64,000 nt of DNA from Gammaproteobacteria bacterium. Lineage in GTDB: Bacteria > Pseudomonadota > Gammaproteobacteria > Burkholderiales > Sulfuricellaceae. Shown in pieces: positions 36,737-48,231 of this stretch. The stretch spans positions 124,001 to 188,000 of the forward strand of contig JAHJGO010000016.1 of NCBI GenBank assembly GCA_018824405.1, given 5' to 3'. The notes beneath the pieces are model-generated. The model was not told the origin of the DNA. It searched no databases and saw only the letters and a list, made by a program, of their open reading frames with translations. Both the position numbers and the translations under genes were made by a program. Position 1 is the first letter of the stretch, and each line of letters opens with the position of its first letter.

Positions 36737-38383
36737 TTAAACCGCAAGTGGGACAAAGGCGAATTGGTCGCCATCGAAAAGGCCCTTGTCGCTCAGTTTT
36801 AAGGCCGGAATGACCAGCAGGGCCATGAACGAGAGCGTCATGTAGGGCGCGCGCAGCGGAGAGCCGAGCGCCCTGGCCGCATGATCCAGCTCGGCATAAC
36901 GCTGGCCCACCATTGCGGCAGGTTCCTGGCTCATCAGGCCTGCGATCGGGAGCGGCAGGCTTTGTACAGATTCCCCATCGCATACGGCGATACCGCCGCT
37001 GCTCTCAACCAGAATGTTCACAGCGCGCGCAATTTCCTCACGCGAGCAGCCAACGGCAATCAGGTTGTGGGAGTCGTGGGCGACTGAGGAGGCAATCGCG
37101 CCGCGCTGAAATCCGAAGCCGCTTATGAAGGCGAGGGCGGGTTTGGCATCCGGCTGGTAGCGATTAAGCACCATCAACAGAAGCATGTCGCGCTCCGGGT
37201 CGGGCTCCAGTATGTGGTTGACGCTACGCGGCGGCATGTGGCGTTGCCGGGTCAGCAGTTCGCCATCTACTGCTTCGATAACACGCACCATGCTTGCGCC
37301 TTCATCAGCGATACAAAGCGCTTCGGGGTCAATCGGGCGGGCGTTGAAACGGTTGATTGCCTGCCCCGCTTTGCCGGCAACCAGGCAGTGGCCATCCTCG
37401 GCCACCTTGGCGCCGTTCACGTAGGTGGCGATGGGCTGGAATTCATGCAGATTGGCGAACAGGACAGCATCCATCGGGTCACCCAGTTGCAGGGTGCCGA
37501 CGGGCAGATGATAGTGGCGGACCGGGTTCAGACAGGTGCAGCGCAGCACGTCGAAACGGTCATGGCCCTTGGCGACTGCTCGTGCAGCGAGGCGATTGAT
37601 ATGCCCGGCGACTAGATCATCCGGGTGTTTATCGTCGCTGCAAAGCATGACCTGTTCGGGGGTTTCCGTGATCAGGGAATGCAAAGCCTCGAAATTACGC
37701 GCTGCCGACCCTTCCCGGATTTGCACCATCATGCCGGCGGCGATTTTGTCACGTGCTTCTTCCAGCGAAAAACATTCGTGATCGGTGGAAATGCCCGCCC
37801 CGGCATAACGGCGGGCTGCTTCACCCAGCAAGCCGGGCGCGTGGCCATCGATGGGATAACCCCGCTCGCGCGCCAGATCGAGCTTCGCGCCAACTTCCGG
37901 GTCGCCATTGAGAACGCCAGGGAAATTCATCATCTCGGAGAGCGCAACAACGCGCGGCTCATCAAACAGCGCCGCGATATCCGCCAGTTCGATGCGGGCG
38001 CCCGCTGTCTCGAACGGTGTTGCCGGCACGCAGGAAGGGGCGCCATAAAATATTTTGCACGGTGATGCCTGAGCCGATTCAAGCATGAAACGCACGCCCT
38101 CTATGCCGAGCACATTGGCGATCTCGTGCGGATCGGAGACGGTGGCGATTGTGCCGTGGCACACCGCCTGGCGCCCGAATTCGGCAGGGGTCAGCATCGA
38201 ACTCTCGATGTGAACATGGGCATCGATCAGCCCAGGGGAGAGGTAACACGCCTCTGGCCGCTCTTCCCCCAGCACTTCTATCGCGCTGATCACCCCATTC
38301 TGCCAAGCAAGCCTGCCGTAGCGGACGGTGCGCATCTCGATGTCGACCAGGTTGGCGGTCAGTTCGCCGCTGAGATTGTTCAT
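36737..38383 (-). CDS. ade: adenine deaminase
   Basis: Amidohydrolase that deaminates adenine to hypoxanthine in purine salvage, 548 residues, usual length. The N-terminal metal motif DAHVHIESSMLTP, the central GHAPGLLG and STDHECFSLEEA blocks, and the C-terminal adenine deaminase domain with SVAHDSHNLIAVGCS are all present. This Ade type is common in Bacillus and many proteobacteria and is distinct from the adenosine deaminase family. It is divergent from the UDG-family gene across 181 bp that contains a hairpin. Confidence 0.94.
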   Translation of the reverse strand: MNNLSGELTANLVDIEMRTVRYGRLAWQNGVISAIEVLGEERPEACYLSPGLIDAHVHIESSMLTPAEFGRQAVCHGTIATVSDPHEIANVLGIEGVRFMLESAQASPCKIFYGAPSCVPATPFETAGARIELADIAALFDEPRVVALSEMMNFPGVLNGDPEVGAKLDLARERGYPIDGHAPGLLGEAARRYAGAGISTDHECFSLEEARDKIAAGMMVQIREGSAARNFEALHSLITETPEQVMLCSDDKHPDDLVAGHINRLAARAVAKGHDRFDVLRCTCLNPVRHYHLPVGTLQLGDPMDAVLFANLHEFQPIATYVNGAKVAEDGHCLVAGKAGQAINRFNARPIDPEALCIADEGASMVRVIEAVDGELLTRQRHMPPRSVNHILEPDPERDMLLLMVLNRYQPDAKPALAFISGFGFQRGAIASSVAHDSHNLIAVGCSREEIARAVNILVESSGGIAVCDGESVQSLPLPIAGLMSQEPAAMVGQRYAELDHAARALGSPLRAPYMTLSFMALLVIPALKLSDKGLFDGDQFAFVPLAV

Positions 38384-38474
38384 CCGGCTATATCCATTCG
38401 GTGATTTTTGAGGAAATATGATAAGAAGTTTGGATAAGTTTCATGTAATTTATCATTGTGTTAATGCTTTGAGA

Positions 38475-38513
38475 AACCATAAACGCTTGTGCCGGATAAG
38501 CGGCATGATGGTT
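38475..38513. other. hairpin between ade and the UDG-family gene
   Basis: Outer arms AACCAT/ATGGTT (38475-38480, 38508-38513) enclose an inner GCCG-6 nt-CGGC stem. It lies in the divergent promoter region; no T-run is present. Its role is unknown. Confidence 0.35.
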
Positions 38514-38564
38514 ACGGCTATAGGCTTGGTTCTTGCGATCTGTCTGTGCAGAGGCTAGAAACAT

Positions 38565-39146
38565 ATGGATATTGACGTATTGCTGCAACAAATCCGCACT
38601 TGCCGCGTTTGCGAGGCGCATCTGCCGCTGGGGGCGAATCCGGTTCTGCGCGCGGCGGGCAGCGCGCGTCTGATGATCGTGGGGCAGGCGCCGGGGCGGC
38701 GGGTGCATGAGACCGGCATCCCGTGGAACGATCCTTCCGGCGATCGTTTGCGGCTGTGGCTGAACATGTCGCGTGAAATGTTCTACAACGAGCAGCGCAT
38801 CGCCATTATCCCGACGGCTTTCTGCTATCCCGGCACCGGCGCCAATGGTGATCTGCCGCCACGCCCGGAATGCGCGCCCCTGTGGCACCCGCAATTGCGC
38901 GCCCAGTTGCCGCATCTGCGCCTGACGCTGCTGGTCGGCCGTTACGCGCAGGCTTATTACCTCGGCAGGCGCGCCAAAAAGACGCTGGCTGCCACGGTGC
39001 AGGCGTGGCAGGAGTATTTGCCGGAATTCCTCCCGCTGCCGCATCCCAGCCCGCGCAATCAGCGCTGGTTCAAGGCGAATCCATGGCTGGAAGAAGATGT
39101 CATTCCGGCGCTTCGGCAGAGATTAACGCTACTCATGGCAGACTAG
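38565..39146 (+). CDS. uracil-DNA glycosylase superfamily protein
   Basis: Protein of 193 residues in the broad family 4/5-like uracil-DNA glycosylase superfamily, which removes uracil from DNA. The N-terminal CRVCEAH holds two cysteines of a possible Fe-S site. The active-site region reads MIVGQAPGRRVHETGIPWNDPSGDRL, and the C-terminal LPLPHPSPRNQRW matches the HPSP substrate loop. It is shorter and more divergent than UdgA, so activity is not certain. It may be co-transcribed with the OmpA-like gene 72 bp downstream. Confidence 0.85.
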   Translation: MDIDVLLQQIRTCRVCEAHLPLGANPVLRAAGSARLMIVGQAPGRRVHETGIPWNDPSGDRLRLWLNMSREMFYNEQRIAIIPTAFCYPGTGANGDLPPRPECAPLWHPQLRAQLPHLRLTLLVGRYAQAYYLGRRAKKTLAATVQAWQEYLPEFLPLPHPSPRNQRWFKANPWLEEDVIPALRQRLTLLMAD

Positions 39147-39218
39147 ATCCGGCTAGAATTGAAGATATTCGCAGCGCTCAGCTTTGGCTCTGGTCTGCAC
39201 CTAAATAAGGAGGCAAAA

Positions 39219-40220
39219 ATGCTACGCACTTTTTTCCGCATGCTCATGACGCTTTTCATTCTGATCCCTGCTGTCAGCGCTGCGCCCTTGAAGGATGTGG
39301 CGGGCAGCCAGGACCATCCGATGGTGTCGCGTTACGCCGATTCCATCGTGATCGGCTACAAGCTGGATAAATTCGATGAAGCGGAGCTGGTGCTGGGGCC
39401 TGCCACCTACCGCGACGGCAAGCGCGGCTTCGAGAAATCCCAGATTCTGCAGGGGCAGCGCACCCGGCTGCTGTATGTGGCGCCGAAAGACCGCAGCTCG
39501 CTGGAGGTGATGAAAAATTACGAAGAAGCCCTGGCGAAGGCGGGTTTTTCCACCCTCTATGCCTGCTCGCGCGCCCAGTGCGGCAAGCAGATGGCCTCTG
39601 CAATCTACTTCAGCCCGCAAAACCCGCGTCAGATTACCGGCAAGCAACTGTCCGAATACGCTTTCTCCATGAAAGTGGACGACGATCGCCTGCTCACCGC
39701 CAAGCTAGCCCGCCCCAGCGGGGATGTTTACGTGACGGTGTTTGCGGCCATGCAGGAGAATGCCTCGAATGTCGATGCCAGCCACCGCGTCGCGGTCTTC
39801 GTCGAGGTGGTGGAAGTCAAGCCGATGCAGAGCAATATGGTGACTGTCAACGCTGCGGCCATGCAGAAAGGTCTGAGCAGCGAGGGCAAGATCGCCATTT
39901 ACGGGATTTATTTCGACTCCGACAAGGCAGACATCAAGCCGGAATCCAGGCCGCAGCTCGATGAAATGGCCGCATTGCTGAAGAACAATGCCGGACTCAA
40001 GGTTTTCATCGTCGGCCACACCGATAATCAGGGCAAGCTCGATTACAACCTCAGCCTCTCACAGCGCCGCGCGGAAGCCGTTGCCAAGGCGCTGGCCCAG
40101 CAGGGCATCCCAGCCCAGCGGATGCTTGCCAAGGGCGTTGCCAATCTCGCCCCGGTATCGAGCAATGCCAGTGAGGATGGGCGCGCCAAGAACCGGCGTG
40201 TGGAGCTGGTCGAGCAATAA
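39219..40220 (+). CDS. OmpA-family protein with DUF4892-like N-terminus
   Basis: Envelope protein of 333 residues. The start at 39219 follows a strong AAGGAGG and opens a Sec signal ending near VSA (about 20). The N-terminal part resembles DUF4892 (DHPMVSRYADSIVIGYK). The C-terminal OmpA peptidoglycan-binding domain (about 225-333) has IYFDSDKADIKPESRPQLDE and GHTDNQGKLDYNLSLSQRRA, including the Asp/Arg pair that binds diaminopimelate. It probably anchors a periplasmic or outer-membrane component to peptidoglycan. Confidence 0.9.
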   Translation: MLRTFFRMLMTLFILIPAVSAAPLKDVAGSQDHPMVSRYADSIVIGYKLDKFDEAELVLGPATYRDGKRGFEKSQILQGQRTRLLYVAPKDRSSLEVMKNYEEALAKAGFSTLYACSRAQCGKQMASAIYFSPQNPRQITGKQLSEYAFSMKVDDDRLLTAKLARPSGDVYVTVFAAMQENASNVDASHRVAVFVEVVEVKPMQSNMVTVNAAAMQKGLSSEGKIAIYGIYFDSDKADIKPESRPQLDEMAALLKNNAGLKVFIVGHTDNQGKLDYNLSLSQRRAEAVAKALAQQGIPAQRMLAKGVANLAPVSSNASEDGRAKNRRVELVEQ

Positions 40221-40238
40221 GCTTTAGCGCCTACTGGT

Positions 40239-42488
<2,250 letters not shown>

Positions 42489-42609
42489 GCGGCTATTTTA
42501 GTCTCAAAGAACACGTTACGGTCAGTCATAAAACCTTAAGCGGGTTGTCACCTGTCTGTCATCGTCCCTGTTTATCGTTCGCACATACGAAACGACAGGA
42601 GAGAACGAG

Positions 42610-43374
42610 ATGTTGCTGAGCCAACAGACAGACGTGGCGCCACGCCGTGAGGCCAAACTCTTTTACTGCTTCGCTCAGAGCGAAGCCGATATAGAGGAAG
42701 CGCAGCGCCTGCGTTACAAGGTCTTCGCCGAGGAGATGGGGGCGCGTTTGCCGACCCGCAAGGCCGGCGTCGATCAGGACATGTTCGACCCCTATTGCGA
42801 TCACCTGCTGGTGCGCGATGGCGACAGTAACGAAGTGGTCGGCACTTATCGCATCCTGAGTCCGGAGCAGGCGAAAAAAATTGGCGGTTTCTATTCCCAG
42901 AGCGAATTCGATCTGACCCGCATTGCGCATCTCAGCGACCGCATGGCGGAAGTGGGCCGCTCCTGCGTGCATCCGGATTACCGCAGCGGCGCCGCGATCA
43001 CCTTGCTGTGGGCGGGGCTGGCCGAGTACATGATCACTCGCGGTTACGACTACCTGATCGGCTGCGCCAGCATCAGCATGGCCGACGGCGGCCACAGTGC
43101 CGCGAGCCTGTATCAGCGCATCAGCGTGGACAACATGTGCCCGGTGGAGTGGCGCGTGTTTCCGCGCCATCCGCTACCGCTGGAGGCGCTTAACCGCGAG
43201 CTGAACCCGCCCATGCCGCCGCTGATCAAGGGTTACCTGCGCACCGGCGCCTGGATTTGCGGCGAGCCGGCCTGGGATCCGGATTTCAATACCGCCGATG
43301 TGCTGGTGCTGCTGCCGCTGGCGCGCCTGAACCAGCGCTACGCGCGTCACTTCATGGGCCGTCAGGCGGCCTGA
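42610..43374 (+). CDS. OlsB-like GNAT N-acyltransferase
   Basis: Acyltransferase of 254 residues in the hemolysin/OlsB family, which transfers a 3-hydroxyacyl group from ACP to ornithine as the first step of ornithine lipid synthesis. Recognisable blocks are EAQRLRYKVFAEEMGA, DPYCDHLLVRD, EVGRSCVHPDYRSGAAITLLWAGL (written here in parts: EVGRSCVHPDYR and GAAITLLWAGL) and GCASISMADGG. The PPLIKGYLR stretch near 210 is normal for the family. GGAGAG precedes the ATG. No olsA-like acyltransferase is adjacent, so the ornithine-lipid role is inference. Confidence 0.87.
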   Translation: MLLSQQTDVAPRREAKLFYCFAQSEADIEEAQRLRYKVFAEEMGARLPTRKAGVDQDMFDPYCDHLLVRDGDSNEVVGTYRILSPEQAKKIGGFYSQSEFDLTRIAHLSDRMAEVGRSCVHPDYRSGAAITLLWAGLAEYMITRGYDYLIGCASISMADGGHSAASLYQRISVDNMCPVEWRVFPRHPLPLEALNRELNPPMPPLIKGYLRTGAWICGEPAWDPDFNTADVLVLLPLARLNQRYARHFMGRQAA

Positions 43375-43395
43375 ACGATGGAGCTTTCAGAATTT

Positions 43396-44793
43396 TCAGG
43401 CGCGACGCCACAGGGTTTCGCTGCCGGGCTTGTCTTCGAGGACGATGCCAGCTTTCAGGAGATCGTCGCGGATGCGGTCCGACTCGGCGAAATTCCGTGC
43501 TTTGCGAGCTTCGGCACGAGCGGCAATCTGCTGCTCGATCTGCTCTGGCGTTAAGCTGCCTTCGGATTTTCCACCCAGGCTGCCTTGCAGGAACTCGCTG
43601 GGGTCGCGTTGCAGCAGGCCGAGAGTCGCGCCCAGCGCCTTGAGCAATCCCGCGCGTTGCGGATCATTGCTCCTGTTGACCTCATTCGCCAGTTCGAACA
43701 GCGCGGCCACCGCTTCCGGTGTATTGAAGTCATCCTCCATGGCCTGCTTGAAGGCGGTGGCGTAGGCATTGCTCCAGTCTACTTGGTGAGGAGTGAGGGG
43801 TGAGGAGTGAGGGGGGGTGTTGTTGAGCGCGGTATACAGCCGCGTCAGCGCGCCCTTTGCGTCATCCAGATGATGGTCGGAGTAGTTCAGCGGGCTGCGG
43901 TAGTGGGCGCGCAGGATGAAAAAGCGCACCACTTCCGGATCGTATTTTTCCAGCACTTCGCGGATGGTGAAGAAGTTGCCCAGCGACTTCGACATCTTCT
44001 CGTTGTCTATGCGCACAAAGCCGTTGTGAATCCAGTAATTGACGTGCTGGTGACCGTGCGTGCCCTCGGACTGGGCGATCTCGTTCTCGTGGTGGGGGAA
44101 CTGCAAGTCCGCGCCGCCGCCGTGGATGTCGAAATGCTCACCCAGCAGGGCGTCGCTCATCACCGAGCATTCGATATGCCAGCCCGGCCGCCCCGCGCCC
44201 CAGGGCGAGTCCCAGCTGGGTTCGTTTGGCTTGGCCGATTTCCACAGCACGAAATCGAGCGGGTCGCGCTTGCCGGTGGCGACATCCACCCGTTCGCCGG
44301 CGCGCAGGTCGTCGAGGGATTTGCCCGAAAGCTTGCCGTAGCCGGGAAAGTCGTGCACCGAATAGCACACGTCGCCATTGTCCGCGACATAGGCCAGCCC
44401 GTTTGCGATGAGCTGCGAGATCATCGCGATCATGCCCGGCACATACTGGGTGGCGCGTGGCTCGTGATCCGGCTTCTCCACGCCCAGTTTCGCGGCATCC
44501 TCGTCCATGGCGGCAATGAAGCGCCCGGTCAGGATGTCGATGGCTTCGTGATTTTCCGCAGCACGCTTGATGATCTTGTCGTCGATGTCGGTGATGTTGC
44601 GCACATAGGTGACATCCAGCCCTTCCGCCCTGAGCCAGCGCTGGATCATGTCGAACACCACCAGCACCCGGGCATGGCCGAGGTGGCAGTAGTCGTACAC
44701 CGTCATGCCGCACACGTACATGCGGGCTTTTCCGGGTTCGATGGGGATGAATTCCTGCTTGGCGCGGGCGAGGGTGTTGTAGATTTTCAGCAT
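43396..44793 (-). CDS. cysS: cysteinyl-tRNA synthetase
   Basis: Charges tRNA-Cys. The 465-residue protein has zinc ligand C28, HIGH as HLGH (37-40) in [11 protein letters not shown], and KMSKS in [11 protein letters not shown]. Length is close to E. coli CysRS (461). Residues 328-337 ([10 protein letters not shown] region) are encoded by four tandem 7-base repeats in the variable linker after LTRLYTAL, where homologues differ in length. This should not affect catalysis. Transcribed away from the OlsB-like gene. Confidence 0.96.
   Translation of the reverse strand: MLKIYNTLARAKQEFIPIEPGKARMYVCGMTVYDYCHLGHARVLVVFDMIQRWLRAEGLDVTYVRNITDIDDKIIKRAAENHEAIDILTGRFIAAMDEDAAKLGVEKPDHEPRATQYVPGMIAMISQLIANGLAYVADNGDVCYSVHDFPGYGKLSGKSLDDLRAGERVDVATGKRDPLDFVLWKSAKPNEPSWDSPWGAGRPGWHIECSVMSDALLGEHFDIHGGGADLQFPHHENEIAQSEGTHGHQHVNYWIHNGFVRIDNEKMSKSLGNFFTIREVLEKYDPEVVRFFILRAHYRSPLNYSDHHLDDAKGALTRLYTALNNTPPHSSPLTPHQVDWSNAYATAFKQAMEDDFNTPEAVAALFELANEVNRSNDPQRAGLLKALGATLGLLQRDPSEFLQGSLGGKSEGSLTPEQIEQQIAARAEARKARNFAESDRIRDDLLKAGIVLEDKPGSETLWRRA
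43786..43813 (-). repeat. tandem heptamer repeat inside cysS
   Basis: Four tandem copies of GTGAGGA/GTGAGGG (plus-strand reading), 28 bp. The unit is one base from the GTGATGA heptamer at the start of cmk. Confidence 0.85.
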
Positions 44794-44823
44794 ATTATAT
44801 TTAAAATGTTCAGGTGGATTTTG

Positions 44824-45255
44824 TCAGGAAAATTGGCTTACCCAACTTTCAGGTGTCATTGCATTTGCGCCTGCCGGTGCGCGTGCCAGCAGTTCACGAT
44901 CCCAGGATACCAGCGGGGCACCGAGTCTGTCCGCCAGGGCGGCATAGCTTGCATCAGCGCCCCGGATAAAGCATTCGAGCGCGACTTTCTCTGCAGCGAG
45001 TGCCAGAGGTTCGTCAATGGGGTGAATGCGGATGGGGGTCCAGACACGGATTTGCTCCATTATCCGGGACGCAAGAGGGGTGTTTTTGCCTGGGCGTGAA
45101 AAAGCTGCCGCGGTTTCCGGAAAGAGTATGGCAGGCGCGCAGAGTTGCACGCTGCATTCAATCGAGGCACTCAGGAAATCCAGGCTTGCCAGGTGCTGGT
45201 CTTCGTCCGACTTGAATGCGGATACGAGTACCGAAGCATCAATAATCGCGAGCAC
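44824..45255 (-). CDS. VapC-like PIN-domain toxin
   Basis: PIN-domain RNase toxin of 143 residues. The active-site aspartates are in LAIIDASVLVSAFKSDED, the conserved acidic pair in FIRGADASYAALADRLGAPL and the closing D of LVSWDREL. The start is a GTG at 45255, 17 bases inside the antitoxin gene, with GAGGA upstream; a longer open frame exists but lacks PIN homology. Order antitoxin-toxin and the overlap are standard for VapBC. The natural target (often tRNA) is unknown. Confidence 0.87.
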   Translation of the reverse strand: MLAIIDASVLVSAFKSDEDQHLASLDFLSASIECSVQLCAPAILFPETAAAFSRPGKNTPLASRIMEQIRVWTPIRIHPIDEPLALAAEKVALECFIRGADASYAALADRLGAPLVSWDRELLARAPAGANAMTPESWVSQFS

Positions 45256-45514
45256 GGCGGTCCTCAAAAAGCTGTTGCATGGCCGATTTGTCGCTATTCC
45301 AGTCCGCCGCATTGTCCCGCGCCAATCGACTTATTTCGGTAGAGAAGCGGGCGGCCCGCTGGTGTGCGGTTTCCTGGTCGTCCTTGTTCGTGATCTGCCC
45401 CAGTTCGTGCTCGACGGCGCCGGTAATCAGTTGTTTCAATGTCATGCCACGGGCTACAGCGGCGGCCTTGGCCTGGCGAAAGAGATCATCAGGAATTTCA
45501 ATGGTGGTTTTCAT
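45239..45514 (-). CDS. VapB-like ribbon-helix-helix antitoxin
   Basis: Antitoxin of 91 residues. The N-terminus MKTTIEIPDDLFRQAKAAA followed by MTLKQLITGAVEHEL is a ribbon-helix-helix DNA-binding fold; the polar C-terminal part (NAADWNSDKSAMQQLFED) should bind the toxin. Directly upstream is a promoter with a perfect palindrome between -35 and -10, fitting autorepression by the VapBC complex. Confidence 0.87.
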   Translation of the reverse strand: MKTTIEIPDDLFRQAKAAAVARGMTLKQLITGAVEHELGQITNKDDQETAHQRAARFSTEISRLARDNAADWNSDKSAMQQLFEDRRARDY

Positions 45515-45547
45515 GGTGGATTATTTCCCGCTAGAGGGGGAGGAATA

Positions 45548-45576
45548 ATCATACCCATAAATATGGGTGTCGACAA
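45548..45576 (-). promoter_or_regulatory. vapBC promoter with operator palindrome
   Basis: On the minus strand, -35 TTGTCG (45576-45571) and -10 TATGAT (45553-45548) are spaced by 17 bp. The dyad ACCCATA-AA-TATGGGT (45553-45568) fills the spacer, so a bound antitoxin would block RNA polymerase. Confidence 0.7.
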
Positions 45577-45615
45577 GTTGTGTTGAGTGATTCAGGGCGT
45601 GTTAACTCGCCCTGG

Positions 45616-47151
45616 CTAGGCTGCCCGGCGGATGTAATCTCGTGGGCGGAATCCCAGCAGTCCGAGCGCGGCGAAGTAGGCGCCCGCGCCGACAATGACC
45701 ACCCAGCTCAAATGCAGCGCCCGGTCGAGGATGTCGCCAGTGAGCCAGGCTGCTTGGGGCCCCATGACATACCACAGGGTTGCACCCATGACCGTCAGCG
45801 CGACGCCAAGTTTGAGCAGGAAAACCAGCCACCCCGACTGGGGCTGAAAAATCTGGTGGCGGCGCAACTGGTAGTACAGCAGGCTGGCATTGATACAGGC
45901 ACCCAGACCGATGGCCAGCGCCAGCCCGGTGTGCTGAAGTTTCCAGACGAAGGCGAGATTCATGAGCTGGGTGGCGAACAGGGTGAAAATTGCGATCTTG
46001 ACCGGGGTGCGGATATTCTGCCGCGCATAGAACCCAGGCGCCAGCACTTTTACCATGATCAGGCCCACCAGGCCGGCGCTGTAAGCGACCAGCGCCTCGC
46101 GCGTCATCCACAGGTCGTGGGCGGAAAACTTTCCATAGTAGAACAGCGTGGAAATCAGCGGCACGGCCAGCATCGCCAGCGCCAGTGCCGCCGGCAGGGC
46201 CAGCATCAGGGTCAGGCGCAGCCCCCAGTCGAGCAGGCTGGAAAATTGCTCAGGCGAGTCGTCGGAATAGTGCTTGGCCAGCGAGGGCAAGAGAATGGTG
46301 CCGAGCGCCACGCCCAGCATGCCGGTGGGGAATTCCATCAGGCGGTCGGCATAGTAAAGCCAGGACACGCTGCCGGTTACGAGGAAGGAGGCAAAGATGG
46401 TGTTGATCAGCAGGCTGATCTGGGCAATAGAAACGCCGAATACCGCCGGCCCCATGAGTTTCAGGATGCGCCATACGCCTTCGTCCTTCAGGTTCAGGCG
46501 GAAGCGTGGCAAAAGGCCGACTTTTACCAGAAATGGAAGTTGAAAGCCAAGTTGCAGCACGCCGCCGAGCAGCACCGCCACGGCCAGCGCCAGCACCGGC
46601 GGGTTCATGTGGGGCGCCAGCCATAGCGCGCAGCCGATAAAAGAGAGGTTCAGTAGCGCCGGCGTGAAAGCGGGTACGGAAAACCTGCTGTAGGTGTTGA
46701 GAATGCCGCCTGCCAGCGACACCAGCGAGATGAAGAAGATATAGGGGAAGATGTAGCGCAGCAGTTGCACGGTGAGGTCGAATTTTTCCGGCGTGGCGGA
46801 GAAGCCAGGTGCACTGATATAGATTACCACCGGCGCGGCGAGCATGCCGATCAGGCTTACGCCCAGCAGGATCAGCGCCAGCAGCGTGGCGACATGGTCC
46901 ACCAGATCGCGCGTGGCATCGTGGCCGCGGCGCGTTTTGTATTCTGCCAGGATGGGTACGAAGGCCTGGGAGAAGGCGCCTTCGGCAAACAGGCGGCGCA
47001 GCAGGTTGGGCAGTTTGAAGGCGACGAAAAAAGCATCGGTGGCGATCCCGGCACCGAAGGCGCGGGCGATGATGGCATCGCGCAGGAAGCCGAGAATGCG
47101 CGAAATCAGGGTCATGCCGCCAACGGTGGCGAGGGCTTTGAGCAGGTTCAT
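45616..47151 (-). CDS. murJ: lipid II flippase MurJ
   Basis: Polytopic membrane protein of the MOP/MVF superfamily with about 14 helices, 511 residues, matching E. coli MurJ (511). It flips undecaprenyl-linked lipid II to the periplasm for peptidoglycan synthesis. N-terminal [20 protein letters not shown] and [14 protein letters not shown] and the following [20 protein letters not shown] are MurJ hallmarks, with the arginines of the central cavity. The gene begins 4 bases after the radical SAM gene, placing an essential envelope gene at the end of the cysM-lbpA-like operon. Confidence 0.95.
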   Translation of the reverse strand: MNLLKALATVGGMTLISRILGFLRDAIIARAFGAGIATDAFFVAFKLPNLLRRLFAEGAFSQAFVPILAEYKTRRGHDATRDLVDHVATLLALILLGVSLIGMLAAPVVIYISAPGFSATPEKFDLTVQLLRYIFPYIFFISLVSLAGGILNTYSRFSVPAFTPALLNLSFIGCALWLAPHMNPPVLALAVAVLLGGVLQLGFQLPFLVKVGLLPRFRLNLKDEGVWRILKLMGPAVFGVSIAQISLLINTIFASFLVTGSVSWLYYADRLMEFPTGMLGVALGTILLPSLAKHYSDDSPEQFSSLLDWGLRLTLMLALPAALALAMLAVPLISTLFYYGKFSAHDLWMTREALVAYSAGLVGLIMVKVLAPGFYARQNIRTPVKIAIFTLFATQLMNLAFVWKLQHTGLALAIGLGACINASLLYYQLRRHQIFQPQSGWLVFLLKLGVALTVMGATLWYVMGPQAAWLTGDILDRALHLSWVVIVGAGAYFAALGLLGFRPRDYIRRAA

Positions 47152-47155
47152 GGAG

Positions 47156-48226
47156 TCAGATCGTCGCTGTTATTTTTATTTCGGCCAGTTTGTCATGCCG
47201 GTTGCTGATTGGCTTTGGTTCAAGCAACTCGAATTCGCTGGCGATGGAGCAGCAGGTGGGCAAAACATGCATCGGTCTGCCGAGTCGGGAGGCCAGTTCA
47301 ACCATGCCCTCGGAGGGATGAGCAAGTCCATTCAGCCCGGCCATGATGGCGTAGCTTTCGATTTCCAGCTTGGCGCGCCCCGGCGGACGGGCGCAGCCCA
47401 GCAACAGGGGAATGTCGGGGAGTGCATGCCGCGCCGCGCGGAAAAAATGGCCCACGGCATGGCTGTCGGGTGTGGTAAAAAGGCGTTGCGGAGGAGCATA
47501 AAATGGCATGGCAACCACCAGTACCACTGCGCACGGGGTGTGGCGTTGCAGCATGGCGAGCGCATTCCATTCGCCAAGCATCTTGCCGTAGTGCAGGCCG
47601 ATGACGATGTGCGGCACGACCTGCATGCGGGTAGCGGTCAGGGTTTCCAGGGTGCGTTCGAAATCGGCTACGCTGCGTTTCAGGTGATAGACCTGGGTGA
47701 TGGTGTCCTGTGCGCCGATGACATCCAGCATGGCGGTATCAATCCCTGCGTCTTCCATGCGCCATGCCGCATCCTGCTCCACCAGGGCCGTGTGGAGGGC
47801 GATCCTGAAGTGGGGAAAGGTACTTTTGATGCGACGCAGGGTGGGGTAATAGGGATCGTATTCGACCTCGTTGCGATGGTTGGAACCGCCGGTCAACAGC
47901 ATGCCGGCAGCACCCAGGGCAATTTTCTCGTTGACTACGCGCCACAAATCTTCCGCTGTGCGGGCGGGGATCATGGGTACGAGGATTTTTCCCTTGCAGT
48001 GGTCGCATTGCAGCTTGCAATCGCCACCGGTGATGGAGATGGCAGGCCAGCTTTCCTTGCCGCATCCTGGCGCTGAATCCAGGGAGCAGGACTTGAAGCC
48101 GGGAACGTGAAAGCGGACCGGTGCGGGTGCATGTTGCTGCCGCTCCAGTGCTGCGACCAGAGCAGGATCCAGCACGAGGTCTTCCAGCGCTTCGATTTGC
48201 CGGGTGGCGTAGAGCCAGTCGGACAT
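47156..48226 (-). CDS. radical SAM protein, candidate LipS-type lipoyl synthase
   Basis: Radical SAM enzyme of 356 residues resembling the COG1856-like group. The SAM cluster motif is C70-x3-C74-x2-C77 ([16 protein letters not shown]), preceded by C47 and C55 ([12 protein letters not shown]) and followed by C232, C278, C325 and C326, enough for an auxiliary Fe-S cluster. It begins 5 bases after the stop of a GcvH/LbpA-like gene. LipS1/LipS2 radical SAM proteins insert sulfur into octanoyl groups on such carriers in sulfur oxidisers and archaea, so that role is the best guess. The classical LipA signature is absent. Only one such gene is here, so a partner would lie elsewhere. Function is inferred. 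Confidence 0.75.
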   Translation of the reverse strand: MSDWLYATRQIEALEDLVLDPALVAALERQQHAPAPVRFHVPGFKSCSLDSAPGCGKESWPAISITGGDCKLQCDHCKGKILVPMIPARTAEDLWRVVNEKIALGAAGMLLTGGSNHRNEVEYDPYYPTLRRIKSTFPHFRIALHTALVEQDAAWRMEDAGIDTAMLDVIGAQDTITQVYHLKRSVADFERTLETLTATRMQVVPHIVIGLHYGKMLGEWNALAMLQRHTPCAVVLVVAMPFYAPPQRLFTTPDSHAVGHFFRAARHALPDIPLLLGCARPPGRAKLEIESYAIMAGLNGLAHPSEGMVELASRLGRPMHVLPTCCSIASEFELLEPKPISNRHDKLAEIKITATI

Positions 48227-48231
48227 GAAAG

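Noticed and set aside
43197-43240. PPMPPLIKGYLR in the OlsB-like protein resembles the peptide encoded by repeat family A.
   Set aside because: PPLIKGYLR is an ordinary conserved part of this acyltransferase family and the DNA lacks the hairpin structure.
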